Shown here: positions 43,044 to 52,113 of the stretch, in pieces | Layout of the letters: the number at the start of each line of letters is the position of its first letter | Position numbering within the stretch: the stretch's first letter is position 1 | DNA from: Micromonospora sp. KC606 | Lineage (GTDB): Bacteria > Actinomycetota > Actinomycetes > Mycobacteriales > Micromonosporaceae | NCBI RefSeq assembly: GCF_004348675.1 | Contig: NZ_SMKN01000009.1 | Coordinates: forward strand, 1 to 64,000 | Length of the DNA: 64,000 nucleotides | Reading direction: 5' to 3' | Translations under genes and position numbers: made by a program | The notes under the pieces: model-generated | The model's input: the letters and a program-made list of their open reading frames with translations, nothing else | Told to the model about the DNA's origin: nothing | The model's database searches: none

Positions 43044-43717
43044 CGCACCAAACCATTTCGGTAGGCGAACGCGGCCGCCTGTAGCCGGTCACGCAGATGC
43101 AGCTTCCGCAGCAGCTGGGAGACGTGGTACTTCACGGTCGGTTCGCCAACGAAGAGCCGCTGCCCGATCTCCCCGTTGGACAATCCCTCCGCGACCAGGC
43201 AGAGCACCTCCTGCTCGCGCCGGGTCAGGGTGGCCGCCGCGGCCCCGACACGGCCCGGGTCGCGGCCGGAGATGCGATCGATCACCGGCCGGACGATCCG
43301 CTGGGCGAGGAACCCCTCCCCCGCCATGGTCGCTCGAATCGCGTTCACCACCTCGTCCGCGCCGCAGGAGCGCAACAGGATGCCGGACGCACCGGCCCGC
43401 AGGGCGTCGAGTGCCTCGTCGTCAAGGTCGTCGATCATCAGTACGACGGCCGGACGCCAGGCCAGCGGTGCCGCGCCCTTCCGCTCGGGGCTGGCCGCGC
43501 CCTCGCCGAGCAGCCGTCGGGCCAACGTCATACCGCCGACCCGGGAGATCGCGGCATCGGCGAGCACCACGTCGGGTCGGAGGCGCTCGGCTGTCCGGGC
43601 CGCCTCCTCGCCGGTCTCGGCTTCGCCCACCACCTCGATCGTGGGGTTTCGGTCGAGCACGGCCCGCAGGCCGATCCGGGGCAGCGCCCGGGGATCACAT
43701 AGCAGTACGCGGGCCAC
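43037..43717 (-). CDS. NarL/LuxR-type response regulator with atypical receiver
   Basis: 226 aa from GTG 43717, with GGAGG 5 bp upstream; ATG 43720 is too close to it. Residues 1-140 are a receiver: LLCDPRAL (acidic pocket reduced to one Asp), VVLADAAI (phosphoacceptor Asp), and GILLRSC where the conserved Lys is Arg. Residues 155-226 are a LuxR HTH (LTRREQEVLCLVAEGLSNGEI, VKYHVSQLLRKLHLRDR). The altered pocket suggests non-phosphorylated or ligand-type control, as in some antibiotic-cluster regulators. It heads the operon LuxR-M20-PurF-carbamoyltransferase-MbtH and no histidine kinase is nearby. Likely cluster activator. Confidence 0.88.
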   Translation of the reverse strand: MARVLLCDPRALPRIGLRAVLDRNPTIEVVGEAETGEEAARTAERLRPDVVLADAAISRVGGMTLARRLLGEGAASPERKGAAPLAWRPAVVLMIDDLDDEALDALRAGASGILLRSCGADEVVNAIRATMAGEGFLAQRIVRPVIDRISGRDPGRVGAAAATLTRREQEVLCLVAEGLSNGEIGQRLFVGEPTVKYHVSQLLRKLHLRDRLQAAAFAYRNGLVRW

Positions 43718-43990
43718 CATTACCTCCCGTGACTCATCGTCTCGGCGACCATCCGCTTGGAGCGTTTCAAAGCACAACATCGACATCAGTGAATCACCAG
43801 GAACAGGCACCGGCACTGCGCGGGAACTCTTCCGGTGCTCCAGCGCGTCCAGCCCGCACCGGCGGCGCCACGCGGTCTGCGAGTGCCGGTATTCCTTCCG
43901 GCCGGCCACCGCCTCGAACGCGTCCGGTACGGGCTGCGCCGGCTCAGCGCGGAGCGTCGACCGCGCTTCGCGCGGGACTGCTGGGCGTGT

Positions 43991-46213
43991 CTACCGGCCG
44001 GCGGTGAGCCGATGGTCAAGGGCGGTGTGGCGGCGGCCGGCGCCGACGGTGCGTACGGCGGCGGCGAGGGCGCGGCGGGAGCCGACGAGGACCACGAGTT
44101 GTTTGGCGCGGGTGACGGCGGTGTAGAGCAGGTTGCGTTGCAGCATCATCCAGGCGCTGGTGGTCAGGGGGATGACGACGGCGGGGTATTCGGAGCCCTG
44201 CGAGCGGTGGATGGTCATGGCGTAGGCGTGGGCGAGCTCGTCGAGTTCGTCGAAGTCGTAGTCGATGGTCTCGTCTTCGTCGGTGCGGACCGTCAGGATC
44301 TGCTCTTCGGTCGAGAGGTGGGTGACGATGCCGAGGGTGCCGTTGAAGACGCCGGCTTGGCCCTTGTCGTAGTTGTTGCGGATCTGGGTGACCTTGTCGC
44401 CGACGCGGAACACCCGCCCGCCCATGCGCCGCTCGGGCTGCCCTTCCCGGTGCGGGGTGAGCTTCTGCTGGAGCAGCGTGTTCAGGGCGCCGGCGCCGGC
44501 GGGGCCGCGGTGCATGGGGGCGAGGACCTGCACGTCCCGGCGCGGGTCGAGCCCGAACTTGGTGGGGATGCGGGTGCAGGCGACGTCGACGGTGAGGGCG
44601 GCGGTGGCGTCGGTGTCGTCGCTGGCGAACAGGAAGAAGTCCGGCAGGCCCTGGAGAAGGGGTGGGCGGCCGGCGTTGATGCGGTGGGCGTTGGCGACCA
44701 CGCCGGACTGGGCGGCCTGGCGGAAGATCTGGGTAAGCCGGACCCGGGGGATCGTGGGGGCGGCCAGCAGGTCCCGCAGGACTTCCCCGGCGCCGACGGA
44801 GGGGAGTTGGTCGACGTCGCCGACGAGCAGCAGGTGCGCGCCGGGTGGGACGGCCTTGACGAGTTTGTTGGCCAGGATGAGGTCGAGCATGGAGGCCTCG
44901 TCGACGACGAGCAGGTCGACGTCGAGGGGGTTGTCCCGGTCGTAGGAGGCGTCCCCGCCGGGCCGTAGTTGCAGCAGCCGATGCACGGTGGCGGCGGGAT
45001 GCCCGGTCAGCTCGGACAGCCGTTTGGCGGCGCGTCCGGTCGGGGCGACGAGAGTGACCTTGGCTTTCTTGGCGGCGGCGAGTTCGACGATCGAGCGGAC
45101 GGTGAAGCTCTTGCCGCAACCCGGCCCGCCCGTGAGCACCGCGACCTTCGAGGTCAGCGCGAGCCGGACCGCCTGCTCCTGCTCGGGGGCCAGGTCGTTG
45201 CCGGTGCGCGCCCTCAGCCAGGTCAGGGCCTTGTCCCAGTCGACGTTCGTGAAGTGGGGCAGCCGGTCGGCGCGGTCGTGCAGCAGCCGCGTCAGTGAGG
45301 AAGCGAGGGACTGCTCGGCGCGGTGCAACGGCACCAGGTACACCGCCTGCACCGGCTCCCCGCCGCTGCCGGGCAGGGTTTCGCGGACGACGCCCTCGTC
45401 GGCGACCAAATCGTCCAGGCAACGGCCGACGAGGTCGCCGGGCACGTCGAGGATCTTCGTCGCGTCGGCGACCAGCTCGGCTTCGGGCAGGTAACAGTGG
45501 CCGCTGTCGGTGGCCTCGGACAGGGTGTACTGCAGTCCGGCCATGACCCGTTGCGGGCTGTCGTGCGGAATCCCCACCGACCGGGCGATGGTGTCGGCGG
45601 TCTTGAATCCGATGCCCCACACGTCGGCGGCCAGCCGGTACGGCTCCTTCGTCACCACCTCGGTGGACGCGTCGCCGTACTGCTTGTAGATCCGCACCGC
45701 CAGGGAGGTCGAGACGCCGACGCCCTGGAGGAAGACCATCACCTCCTTGATGGCCTTCTGCTCCTCCCACGCGGCGGTGATCTTCGCGGTGCGTTTCGGA
45801 CCCAGCCCCGGCACCTCGACCAGCCGCGCCGGCTCCTCCTCGATGATTCGCAGGGTGTCCAGCCCGAAGTGCGCCACGATCCGTTCGGCGAACACCGGCC
45901 CGATGCCCTTCACCAGTCCGGAGCCGAGGTAACGCTGGATGCCCTGGATCGTGGCCGGCAACACGGTGGTGTAGGAGTCGACCTCGAACTGCCGACCGTG
46001 CTTCGGATGCGACGACCAGCGCCCATGCAGCCGCAGGCTCTCCCCCGGCTGCGCGCCCAGCAGCGCACCCACCACCGTCAACAGGTCGGCGCTGCGGTCG
46101 GTGGCGACACGGGCGACGGTGTAGCCGGTCTCCTCGTTGACATAGGTCAGCCGCTCCAGCACCGCCTCGAGTGTCGCCAGGGCGGGACGAGGCGCACGGG
46201 TCACGCCAGCCAT
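43991..46213 (-). CDS. recD2: RecD2-type SF1 DNA helicase
   Basis: 740 aa. A 5'-3' helicase of the RecD2/YrrC group, which works without RecBC in DNA repair. Order: N-terminal OB-like domain (YTVARV, LTVVGALLG), helix-hairpin-helix region (GIGPVFAERIVAHFG, VPGLGPKRTAKI), then helicase motifs: GGPGCGKSFT (Walker A), LLVVDEASML (Walker B), GDVDQLPSVGAGEVL (motif III), QIFRQA (IV), and IHRSQGSEYPAVV with YTAVTRAK (V-VI). Length fits. It lies outside the biosynthetic cluster and marks return to ordinary chromosome. Confidence 0.95.
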   Translation of the reverse strand: MAGVTRAPRPALATLEAVLERLTYVNEETGYTVARVATDRSADLLTVVGALLGAQPGESLRLHGRWSSHPKHGRQFEVDSYTTVLPATIQGIQRYLGSGLVKGIGPVFAERIVAHFGLDTLRIIEEEPARLVEVPGLGPKRTAKITAAWEEQKAIKEVMVFLQGVGVSTSLAVRIYKQYGDASTEVVTKEPYRLAADVWGIGFKTADTIARSVGIPHDSPQRVMAGLQYTLSEATDSGHCYLPEAELVADATKILDVPGDLVGRCLDDLVADEGVVRETLPGSGGEPVQAVYLVPLHRAEQSLASSLTRLLHDRADRLPHFTNVDWDKALTWLRARTGNDLAPEQEQAVRLALTSKVAVLTGGPGCGKSFTVRSIVELAAAKKAKVTLVAPTGRAAKRLSELTGHPAATVHRLLQLRPGGDASYDRDNPLDVDLLVVDEASMLDLILANKLVKAVPPGAHLLLVGDVDQLPSVGAGEVLRDLLAAPTIPRVRLTQIFRQAAQSGVVANAHRINAGRPPLLQGLPDFFLFASDDTDATAALTVDVACTRIPTKFGLDPRRDVQVLAPMHRGPAGAGALNTLLQQKLTPHREGQPERRMGGRVFRVGDKVTQIRNNYDKGQAGVFNGTLGIVTHLSTEEQILTVRTDEDETIDYDFDELDELAHAYAMTIHRSQGSEYPAVVIPLTTSAWMMLQRNLLYTAVTRAKQLVVLVGSRRALAAAVRTVGAGRRHTALDHRLTAGR

Positions 46214-46363
46214 CCTGCCGCATCCCAGCGCCAGCGCCAGAAGGCAGCCCAGCCCGCCCCGCTCCAGCGGATCATCCCCGCGTTCGCCCTCGCCGGTATG
46301 ACCCTGGTCGCCTCCGACCGGAACCTCACCCTCGGCGCCGGGCCACGGGGTGGGCGCAGGTGG

Positions 46364-46771
46364 TCAATCGATGACGGCGGTGGCCTCCACCTCGACCAGC
46401 AGGTCGGGCTCGCCCAGCGCGGCGACGCCCAGCAGGGTGATCGGCTTGACCGGGTCGACACCCAGCTTCGCGGCCGCCCTGGCCACGCCTTCACCCAGCA
46501 ACGGCATCTTGTCAGCGGTCCAGTCGACGACGTAGATGGTCAGCTTCGCCACATCGTCGAACGAGCCGCCGATTCCGGCCAGGGCGGTGGCGATGTTGAG
46601 GTACGCCTGCTCGACCTGGGCCGCCAGATCCCCTTCGCCGACTGGATTCCCCTCGGCATCACGAGCCACCTGCCCGGCCAGGAACACCAGCCTCGATCCG
46701 GTGGCGATCGACAACTGCCGGTACACCTCGGGTTTCGGCAGTCCGTCCGGGTTGACCAGTTCCACGGCCAC
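46364..46771 (-). CDS. RidA (YjgF/YER057c/UK114) family protein
   Basis: 135 aa from GTG 46771 with GAGGAG 6 bp upstream. RidA deaminates reactive 2-aminoacrylate-type enamines; many paralogues have other roles. Motifs: RLVFLAGQVARDAEGN, AAQVEQAYLNIATALA, DVAKLTIYVVDW, and the end VAALGEPDLLVEVEATAV. The usual catalytic Arg position near the C-terminus (Arg in IEVEAVA context of RidA; here PDLLVEVEA) is not retained as in true RidA, so it belongs to another subfamily. Divergent from a TetR gene, with a shared operator. Confidence 0.9.
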   Translation of the reverse strand: MAVELVNPDGLPKPEVYRQLSIATGSRLVFLAGQVARDAEGNPVGEGDLAAQVEQAYLNIATALAGIGGSFDDVAKLTIYVVDWTADKMPLLGEGVARAAAKLGVDPVKPITLLGVAALGEPDLLVEVEATAVID

Positions 46772-46812
46772 GAAGCACTCCTCACGACGGGGACATAGGA
46801 TCGACTGCCTGA

Positions 46813-46829
46813 ACATAGCATCGCTATGT
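46813..46829. promoter_or_regulatory. TetR-type operator between ridA-like and tetR genes
   Basis: ACATAGC-ATC-GCTATGT is a perfect 7-bp inverted repeat around a 3-bp centre, 12 bp before the TetR start at 46841 and 42 bp from the GTG of the RidA-like gene. Position and symmetry fit autoregulation by the adjacent TetR protein and control of the divergent gene. Confidence 0.75.
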
Positions 46830-46840
46830 ATTGTGACGCG

Positions 46841-47497
46841 ATGGTCCGAACGAAAGACCCGGTGGTCCGCACCCTGCTGATCGAGCGGGCCGCGCAGATG
46901 CTGCGAACCCGCGAACCAGTCACCCTGCGCGCGATCGTCGCCGGCACCGGCGTGTCGACCATGGCCGTCTACACGTACTTCGGCGGGATGGACGGCTTGT
47001 GGCAGGCGACGCGTCAGGAGGGATTCACCCGGCTGGCCGCCAAGCTCAAGGCGGCCCCGCAGACGGCAGACCCGGTCCGGGACCTCGCCGCGCTGGGGGC
47101 CGCGTACCTGTCCAACGCCCTGGCCAATCCCGACCTCTACCGGGTCATGTTCGACGCCGGTTTCGAACTGGGAGATCCCGCAGCGGCCGACGAGACCCTG
47201 CACTGCCTGGTACGCGACATCGACCGGGCCAAGGCCATCGGACGCTTCCGCCGCGACGTCGACTCCCTGGCCCTGGCCACCCAGAGCTGGGCGATCGGCC
47301 ACGGACTGGTGTCACTGGTGTCCACCGGCCCTCTACCACGCCAGGCACTCGACCACGGCGCGCCCATGCTCACCGCCCTGTTCACCAGTTGCGGCGACGA
47401 CCCAGACACCTGCCGCCGGTCGGTCGAACTCGGATGGCACCCAGAGCCGGGCCGCGAAACGGCCCCGGTAGACCAGCCGCCACCCGCCAACACCTGA
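46841..47497 (+). CDS. TetR/AcrR-family regulator with C-terminal WHG-type domain
   Basis: 218 aa from ATG 46841; an earlier in-frame ATG at 46826 lies inside the operator, so it is unlikely. HTH: residues 8-58 (RTLLIERAAQML, TLRAIVAGTGVSTMAVYTYFGGMDGLW). The rest is an all-helical ligand-binding and dimer domain (YLSNALANPDLYRVMFDAGFE, SWAIGHGLVSLVSTG). Probably represses itself and the divergent RidA-like gene. Ligand unknown. Confidence 0.92.
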   Translation: MVRTKDPVVRTLLIERAAQMLRTREPVTLRAIVAGTGVSTMAVYTYFGGMDGLWQATRQEGFTRLAAKLKAAPQTADPVRDLAALGAAYLSNALANPDLYRVMFDAGFELGDPAAADETLHCLVRDIDRAKAIGRFRRDVDSLALATQSWAIGHGLVSLVSTGPLPRQALDHGAPMLTALFTSCGDDPDTCRRSVELGWHPEPGRETAPVDQPPPANT

Positions 47498-47546
47498 CAT
47501 CCGCTGCGGATTCGGTCGGGCTCGTGCGACCAACAGGTGGCACCTG

Positions 47547-47590
47547 GCCCTCCGCCCCGCGCCCGCTGGCGGCGGGGCGGGGCGGAGGGC
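47547..47590. terminator. Bidirectional terminator between tetR and the large subtilase
   Basis: GCCCTCCGCCCCG (47547-47559) and CGGGGCGGAGGGC (47578-47590) form a perfect 13-bp stem with an 18-nt loop in the 109-bp gap between converging genes. Confidence 0.7.
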
Positions 47591-47606
47591 GCCGGTCGGA
47601 CGCCGG

Positions 47607-50600
47607 TCAGGCGGGCGCGATGCGGTAGGCCCGCGTCACGGTCTGCTCCACGATGTTGCCGGCCCAGTCCTCGGCGCGGGCTCGCAGTGACACGAACCCG
47701 GTGGTGTTCGGGTGCGTCACGCTGGCCGTGCCGACGCCGTTCGTGGCGGACACCGTGGCACTCTGCCAGGTTGCGCCGTCGTTGACCGAGTAGTCGACGG
47801 TCAGACTGCGCAGGCTGCTGGTCGCCGCCCCCGGCTGCGCGGACGCCCTGAGCGGGATGACGAAGGTGCCGCCCGCCGGCGCGGTGCTCTGGGCGTCGAG
47901 GCTCGGACTGAACGTCACCGCCCACAACGGCAGCCGCAGCTTCGCCGTCGGGGACACCGTGTCCGAGATGAACGTCCAGGCCGCGCTCACCTTGGTCGAC
48001 AGTGTCACCGGCGCCCCCCGCTCCACCGTCGCTTCCAGCCGGTACGTGGCGTGGCCGGCCGGCACGGTGAACCGTCTCCATTCGTACGCCGGGTAGGCCA
48101 GCTCACCGATGGTGACGCCGTTGCGCTTGAGCACCAGCGTCCCGTTGGTCGTCGCCGGATCCGGCAGGCCCGCGTGACCGTCGCCGTCGCCGAACAACGG
48201 CACGCTGGCGGTGATGACGTCGCCGGTGCGGGTGACCCAGTTGTCGTTGTAGATCGACGAGGTGAAGGCCGGACCGTACACCGGCCTGTTCCAGGTCTCC
48301 TGCGAGGTGGTGCCGCCGACGTACGTCTTCACGCCCGAGTTGAGGTAGTTGATACCCGGCCCGAGATAGTAGGTCGCCTCCAGGAAGGCCGAGTGCCACC
48401 GGATGCCGCCGTCGGTGTTGTACACCTCGGTGCGCGAGGACGGGAGGTTGAACGACAACCCGACGCCGGCCACGTGGCCGACCTGGGTGCCGAACAGCGT
48501 GCCGCCGGGGTGCGCGTACGCGGCCTTGGTCCCCACCGTCCCGGGAATGTGCCCGGCGTAGTGGGTTTCCACGGTGGCCAGGTCGCCAGTGGCCACCGTG
48601 CGGTTGAAGCCGGTCGGCAGACGCTGGTCGGTGAACCACGCCAGGTGGTAGACCCTGGGCGAGTTGAACGAGCCGCCGCCCGGACCGGGCCGGGCCAGGG
48701 TGAAGCCGACCTTGGAGAAGAATCCCCACACGAACTGGCTACCGAGCTGCCCGATGTAGGTCGTCCCAGAGCCGACGCGCTGGGTGAAGTGGGCGCTCTC
48801 CCCGCTGCCGTTCATCTGCACGCCAACCTCGGTCACCACCACGTTGGCCTGCGGGTCCGGCACGGCGACGCTGACCGGCTGTGCCAGCCTGGCGTCCATG
48901 ACCAGGCTGCGCGCCTGGTTCATCTCCACCCGTGGCGCGGCAAGCACCGTCGTCTCCGGTCCGGCCGGGCCGCCACCGTACACCGCGCTGGTCACCAGGT
49001 ACGTGCCGGCGGGCAGGCGCGGCACGGTGACCGGCCCGGGGCCGCCCACGATCCAGAATCTGCTGCCGTCGGCGCTCTGGACGAGGCCGAAGTACGACGC
49101 GGTGGGGTTGCCCACGCGGTCGAGGTGCTGCAGCGTCAGGTCGTACGCCTCCCCCGCCCGGTCCACCGCGAACGGCGTGCTGACCAGCACGCTCGGGCCG
49201 GTGGCGGTGAGGTGGCCGGTGTAGTATCCGTCCGAGGCGGTGACCCTGGTGTCCGTGGTGAGTTGTACCGACGCCTGGCCACCGGCGGGCACCTGCACCG
49301 AGCTGGCGCTGAGGGCGAACATGCCGGCCGGAGCCGCGCCGCCGCCCGGCCCCGAGGTGGTCAGCGCGAGGTTCAGGGTCAGCGGGCTGGTGCCGTGGTT
49401 GCGATAGGTGACCGTCCTGGTGAGCACCGGGTCGTCGCCGTGTGGCCACTGCTGCCGGCCGAGGCTCAGGCTGGGCGGGTCGGCGACCACCAGTTGCTGG
49501 ACGCTCCGCGCGACGTCGAGTCGCCCGGCTCCCTGCGCGAAGGCCCCCAGCGTCGGGTGGCGCACGGCCGAGCCCATCAGGGCCGCCTTGATCTGCGTCG
49601 GCGACCAGGTCGGATGGCGCTGCGCGAGGATCGCCGCAGCGCCCGCCACATGCGGTGTTGCCATCGACGTGCCGCTGTTGTCGATGTACGGCGCGCCCGG
49701 CGTGCCGATCGGAGCGGTGGAGCTACGGGCCGCGGTGATGTCGACGCCGGGCGCGGTGATGTCCGGCTTCAGTGCCGCGTCCTCCGGCCGGGGGCCCCGG
49801 CTGGAGAAGTTCGCCAGGTTGTTCGAGCCGTCGACGGCTCCCACCGTCAGCGCCGCGTCCGCGCTGCCCGGCGAGCCGACCGACTCGTCCGCGCCGTTGT
49901 TGCCGGCCGCGATGACGAAGAGCGTGCCGCTGCTGGCGGTCAACTCGTTCACCGCCTGCTCCAGCGGGTCGACGCCAGGCCGGTCGGGGCCGCCGACGCT
50001 CAGGTTGACGACGTCGGCGCCCTGGGCCACCGCCCACTCCATTCCGGCGATTATGGCCGAGTCGGGGCAGTAGCCGGAGGCGTCGCAGACCTTGCCGTTG
50101 AGCAGGGTGGCTCCCGACGCGACGCCCCGGTTCGCGCCCTGCGACGCCGCGCCGGTGCCCGCGATGGTCGAGGCCACGTGGGTGCCGTGTCCGTTGAGGT
50201 CGCGGGCGTCGGGTTCGGTGGTGAAGTTCTGGGCGGCGGCGACGGCGCCGGTCAGGTCGGGATGGGTGGCGTCGATGCCGGTGTCCAGGACAGCCACCGT
50301 CGCGCCGGTGCCGTCGAAGCCGGCCGCCCAGGCGGCGGGCGCGCCCACCTGCGGGACACTGGCGTCGAGCGTCGTCTTTCGCAGCCGGTCCAGCCACACC
50401 CGGTCCACCGCGGAGCGCAGCACCCGCCCCTGGGGCGCGGCGGTGGTCAGCTCGCGCCACAGGTCGGATGCGGTGTCGTGGTCGGTTCGCACGGCGAGGC
50501 TGTCCACGCTGGACAACTCCCGGCCCACGGTGGCGCCACCGGCGGCGAGGTAGCCACGGGTGGCGGCCTCGCCGGTCGAGGCGTAGGTCACGATGATCGG

Positions 50601-50963
50601 GAGACCACCGCCGTTGGTGCCCTGGCCGGCGGCGAGCAGCGCGGTCACGTTGAACAGCTCGTGGTCCAGCTCGCCGGCGGTCAACGCGGGCAGCGCGTCG
50701 GACGGGAGGACGTACGTGTGCCCGTCCCGGCGGTAGTTGGTGAACCTTACGCCGCTGCGGTCCGGGTCGTGCTCGACGACGACCTGGCCGTCGTCGGCGA
50801 TGGTGAGCCGGTCACCGGTGATGAGTGTGACGTGGTTGTCGGAGGGCGGGCGATCGGCCGAGTCCGTGACCGCGGACGAGCTGGCGGACGGAGTCCCGAC
50901 GACGAGTGATCCCGTCAGGGCCACCGCCAGCAGGGCGCGGGTCACTCTTGCACTGATGGACAT
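47607..50963 (-). CDS. Large secreted subtilase (S8) with long C-terminal beta-rich region
   Basis: 1118 aa from ATG 50963 (GGGGAGGAAC directly upstream; the open frame beyond is not protein-like). Signal peptide about 1-32 (RVTRALLAVALTGSLVVG). A propeptide-like region reaches to about 190. Peptidase S8 domain about 200-470: VLDTGIDATHPDL (Asp), NGHGTHVAS (His), IAAGNNGAD (oxyanion Asn), SGTSMATPHVAG (Ser). The C-terminal 600 residues contain Fn3-like and jelly-roll stretches (LSLGRQQWPHGDDP, VDYSVNDGATWQ) common in large streptomycete-type S8 enzymes. A secreted endopeptidase for protein nutrients or maturation; no membrane or sortase anchor is visible. Confidence 0.92.
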   Translation of the reverse strand: MSISARVTRALLAVALTGSLVVGTPSASSSAVTDSADRPPSDNHVTLITGDRLTIADDGQVVVEHDPDRSGVRFTNYRRDGHTYVLPSDALPALTAGELDHELFNVTALLAAGQGTNGGGLPIIVTYASTGEAATRGYLAAGGATVGRELSSVDSLAVRTDHDTASDLWRELTTAAPQGRVLRSAVDRVWLDRLRKTTLDASVPQVGAPAAWAAGFDGTGATVAVLDTGIDATHPDLTGAVAAAQNFTTEPDARDLNGHGTHVASTIAGTGAASQGANRGVASGATLLNGKVCDASGYCPDSAIIAGMEWAVAQGADVVNLSVGGPDRPGVDPLEQAVNELTASSGTLFVIAAGNNGADESVGSPGSADAALTVGAVDGSNNLANFSSRGPRPEDAALKPDITAPGVDITAARSSTAPIGTPGAPYIDNSGTSMATPHVAGAAAILAQRHPTWSPTQIKAALMGSAVRHPTLGAFAQGAGRLDVARSVQQLVVADPPSLSLGRQQWPHGDDPVLTRTVTYRNHGTSPLTLNLALTTSGPGGGAAPAGMFALSASSVQVPAGGQASVQLTTDTRVTASDGYYTGHLTATGPSVLVSTPFAVDRAGEAYDLTLQHLDRVGNPTASYFGLVQSADGSRFWIVGGPGPVTVPRLPAGTYLVTSAVYGGGPAGPETTVLAAPRVEMNQARSLVMDARLAQPVSVAVPDPQANVVVTEVGVQMNGSGESAHFTQRVGSGTTYIGQLGSQFVWGFFSKVGFTLARPGPGGGSFNSPRVYHLAWFTDQRLPTGFNRTVATGDLATVETHYAGHIPGTVGTKAAYAHPGGTLFGTQVGHVAGVGLSFNLPSSRTEVYNTDGGIRWHSAFLEATYYLGPGINYLNSGVKTYVGGTTSQETWNRPVYGPAFTSSIYNDNWVTRTGDVITASVPLFGDGDGHAGLPDPATTNGTLVLKRNGVTIGELAYPAYEWRRFTVPAGHATYRLEATVERGAPVTLSTKVSAAWTFISDTVSPTAKLRLPLWAVTFSPSLDAQSTAPAGGTFVIPLRASAQPGAATSSLRSLTVDYSVNDGATWQSATVSATNGVGTASVTHPNTTGFVSLRARAEDWAGNIVEQTVTRAYRIAPA

Positions 50964-51217
50964 GTTCCTCCCCGTTCGATGGCGGCCTACCTGAGCCCCG
51001 GAGCCGGGACATGGCCACCTCTCGATCTCTGGCATCATCGTGACACCCGGTGATCGAATCAACACGCATGTGTGACTCGACCGACAGGTGCTTGCACTAG
51101 GCGTCGGCAGCGCCTACCCTCCCGCACTCGAACTCCATTGTGGACGACGAGGGCCGTCGAGAGAGGGCCGTCGAGAGACCCTTGACCCATCGTGACAGGG
51201 GGGTAGCATTGCGATAC

Positions 51218-51565
51218 ATGCAGATGCGTAGGTTTTTCTGCGTCCCGGCCGGCGCCGCCCTCGGCGTCGCGGCAGTCCTCGGCGTCCTGCTCGGGCAGCC
51301 CGCGGCCGCGGCCGCCCCAACGCCCGTCAGCTCGGATCGATCGGCCGCCACCACCACGGGAATCGCCCTCCGGGGCATGGTCCAGCAGGTGAGCCTGAGC
51401 TGTAAGGTCCTTCGCACCGACTGGGGCAGCTACGCCCTCCTCGGCGGAGACCCGGCCGTCGTCCGCCCCGGCGCCTGGGTGGAGGTGCACGGCAACCTGC
51501 ACATCGGGGCCACCGTGTGCGCGTACGGCGCACAGCTGCAGGTAACTGACGCCCTACCGATGTAG
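51218..51565 (+). CDS. Small secreted protein, OB-like, unknown function
   Basis: 115 aa from ATG 51218; a TTG at 51209 with a G-run 5 bp upstream is an alternative. Signal peptide 1-34 (CVPAGAALGVAAVLGVLLG, cleavage near AAAAAP). Mature part of about 75 residues: GIALRGMVQQVSLSCKVLRT, YALLGGDPAVVRPGAWVEVHG, ATVCAYGAQLQV. Two Cys could form a disulfide. The pattern of short strands and a GxVxVxG turn resembles small OB folds that bind nucleic acid or sugar, but no family is assigned. It stands alone and is divergent from the large subtilase. Confidence 0.65.
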   Translation: MQMRRFFCVPAGAALGVAAVLGVLLGQPAAAAAPTPVSSDRSAATTTGIALRGMVQQVSLSCKVLRTDWGSYALLGGDPAVVRPGAWVEVHGNLHIGATVCAYGAQLQVTDALPM

Positions 51566-52113
51566 TTCGTCACCGGATTCCCTCGCCCCGGACGGTCGAG
51601 CACGGCAGGACGGTTCCACCAGGAGCACCGCTGAGCCATGCTCCGGGTCCGGCCGGTGACAGGCACTCCGGCACCGGAGGTCGCCGGCGCGGCGAGGGCG
51701 GGACACGGAGGCCCCTAGTGGTCGCGGGCGTCCTGGATCGTTGGGTTCGATCGTGGACGGCCGCTACGGGCAGCACGCCCGGTCAGCCCGGAACGTCGGG
51801 GTGCCGCGACGGCGACCGAGCACGCCGGGCGCGACGGTGAGCCGCTCGACGCGGTACGACCCCCGCCAGCGCGGCAGCCGCCCCGCGGCCGAGGCCGGGT
51901 GCGGCCGCGCTTCGCCGTGATGAGCACCGAGGAAGCTGGAAATCCTTCGCACGCAAGCCATTCACGGCAACGTTCATCAATATCATCCTCAGATCATGAA
52001 CAGCCACTACATACATGACCATGACTGCGGCCGCTACCGTCCTCCTATAGTCAGGCCGCCCCCGGAAATGAGCACCCCTCGTTCGGGAGGCCCCACAGTA
52101 GGAGGACCGGGAG
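51566..52113. other. Intergenic region before the tandem proteases
   Basis: 548 bp without a convincing gene. The last 150 bp are less GC-rich; TATAGT at 52046-52051 could be the -10 element for the protease at 52114 (62 bp to the ATG), but no good -35 was found at 17-18 bp. Nothing else is recognised. Confidence 0.4.

Noticed and set aside
43721-43990. A small gene in the 270-bp gap between luxR and recD2
   Set aside because: Frames are Arg/Pro-rich with no ribosome site or family resemblance.
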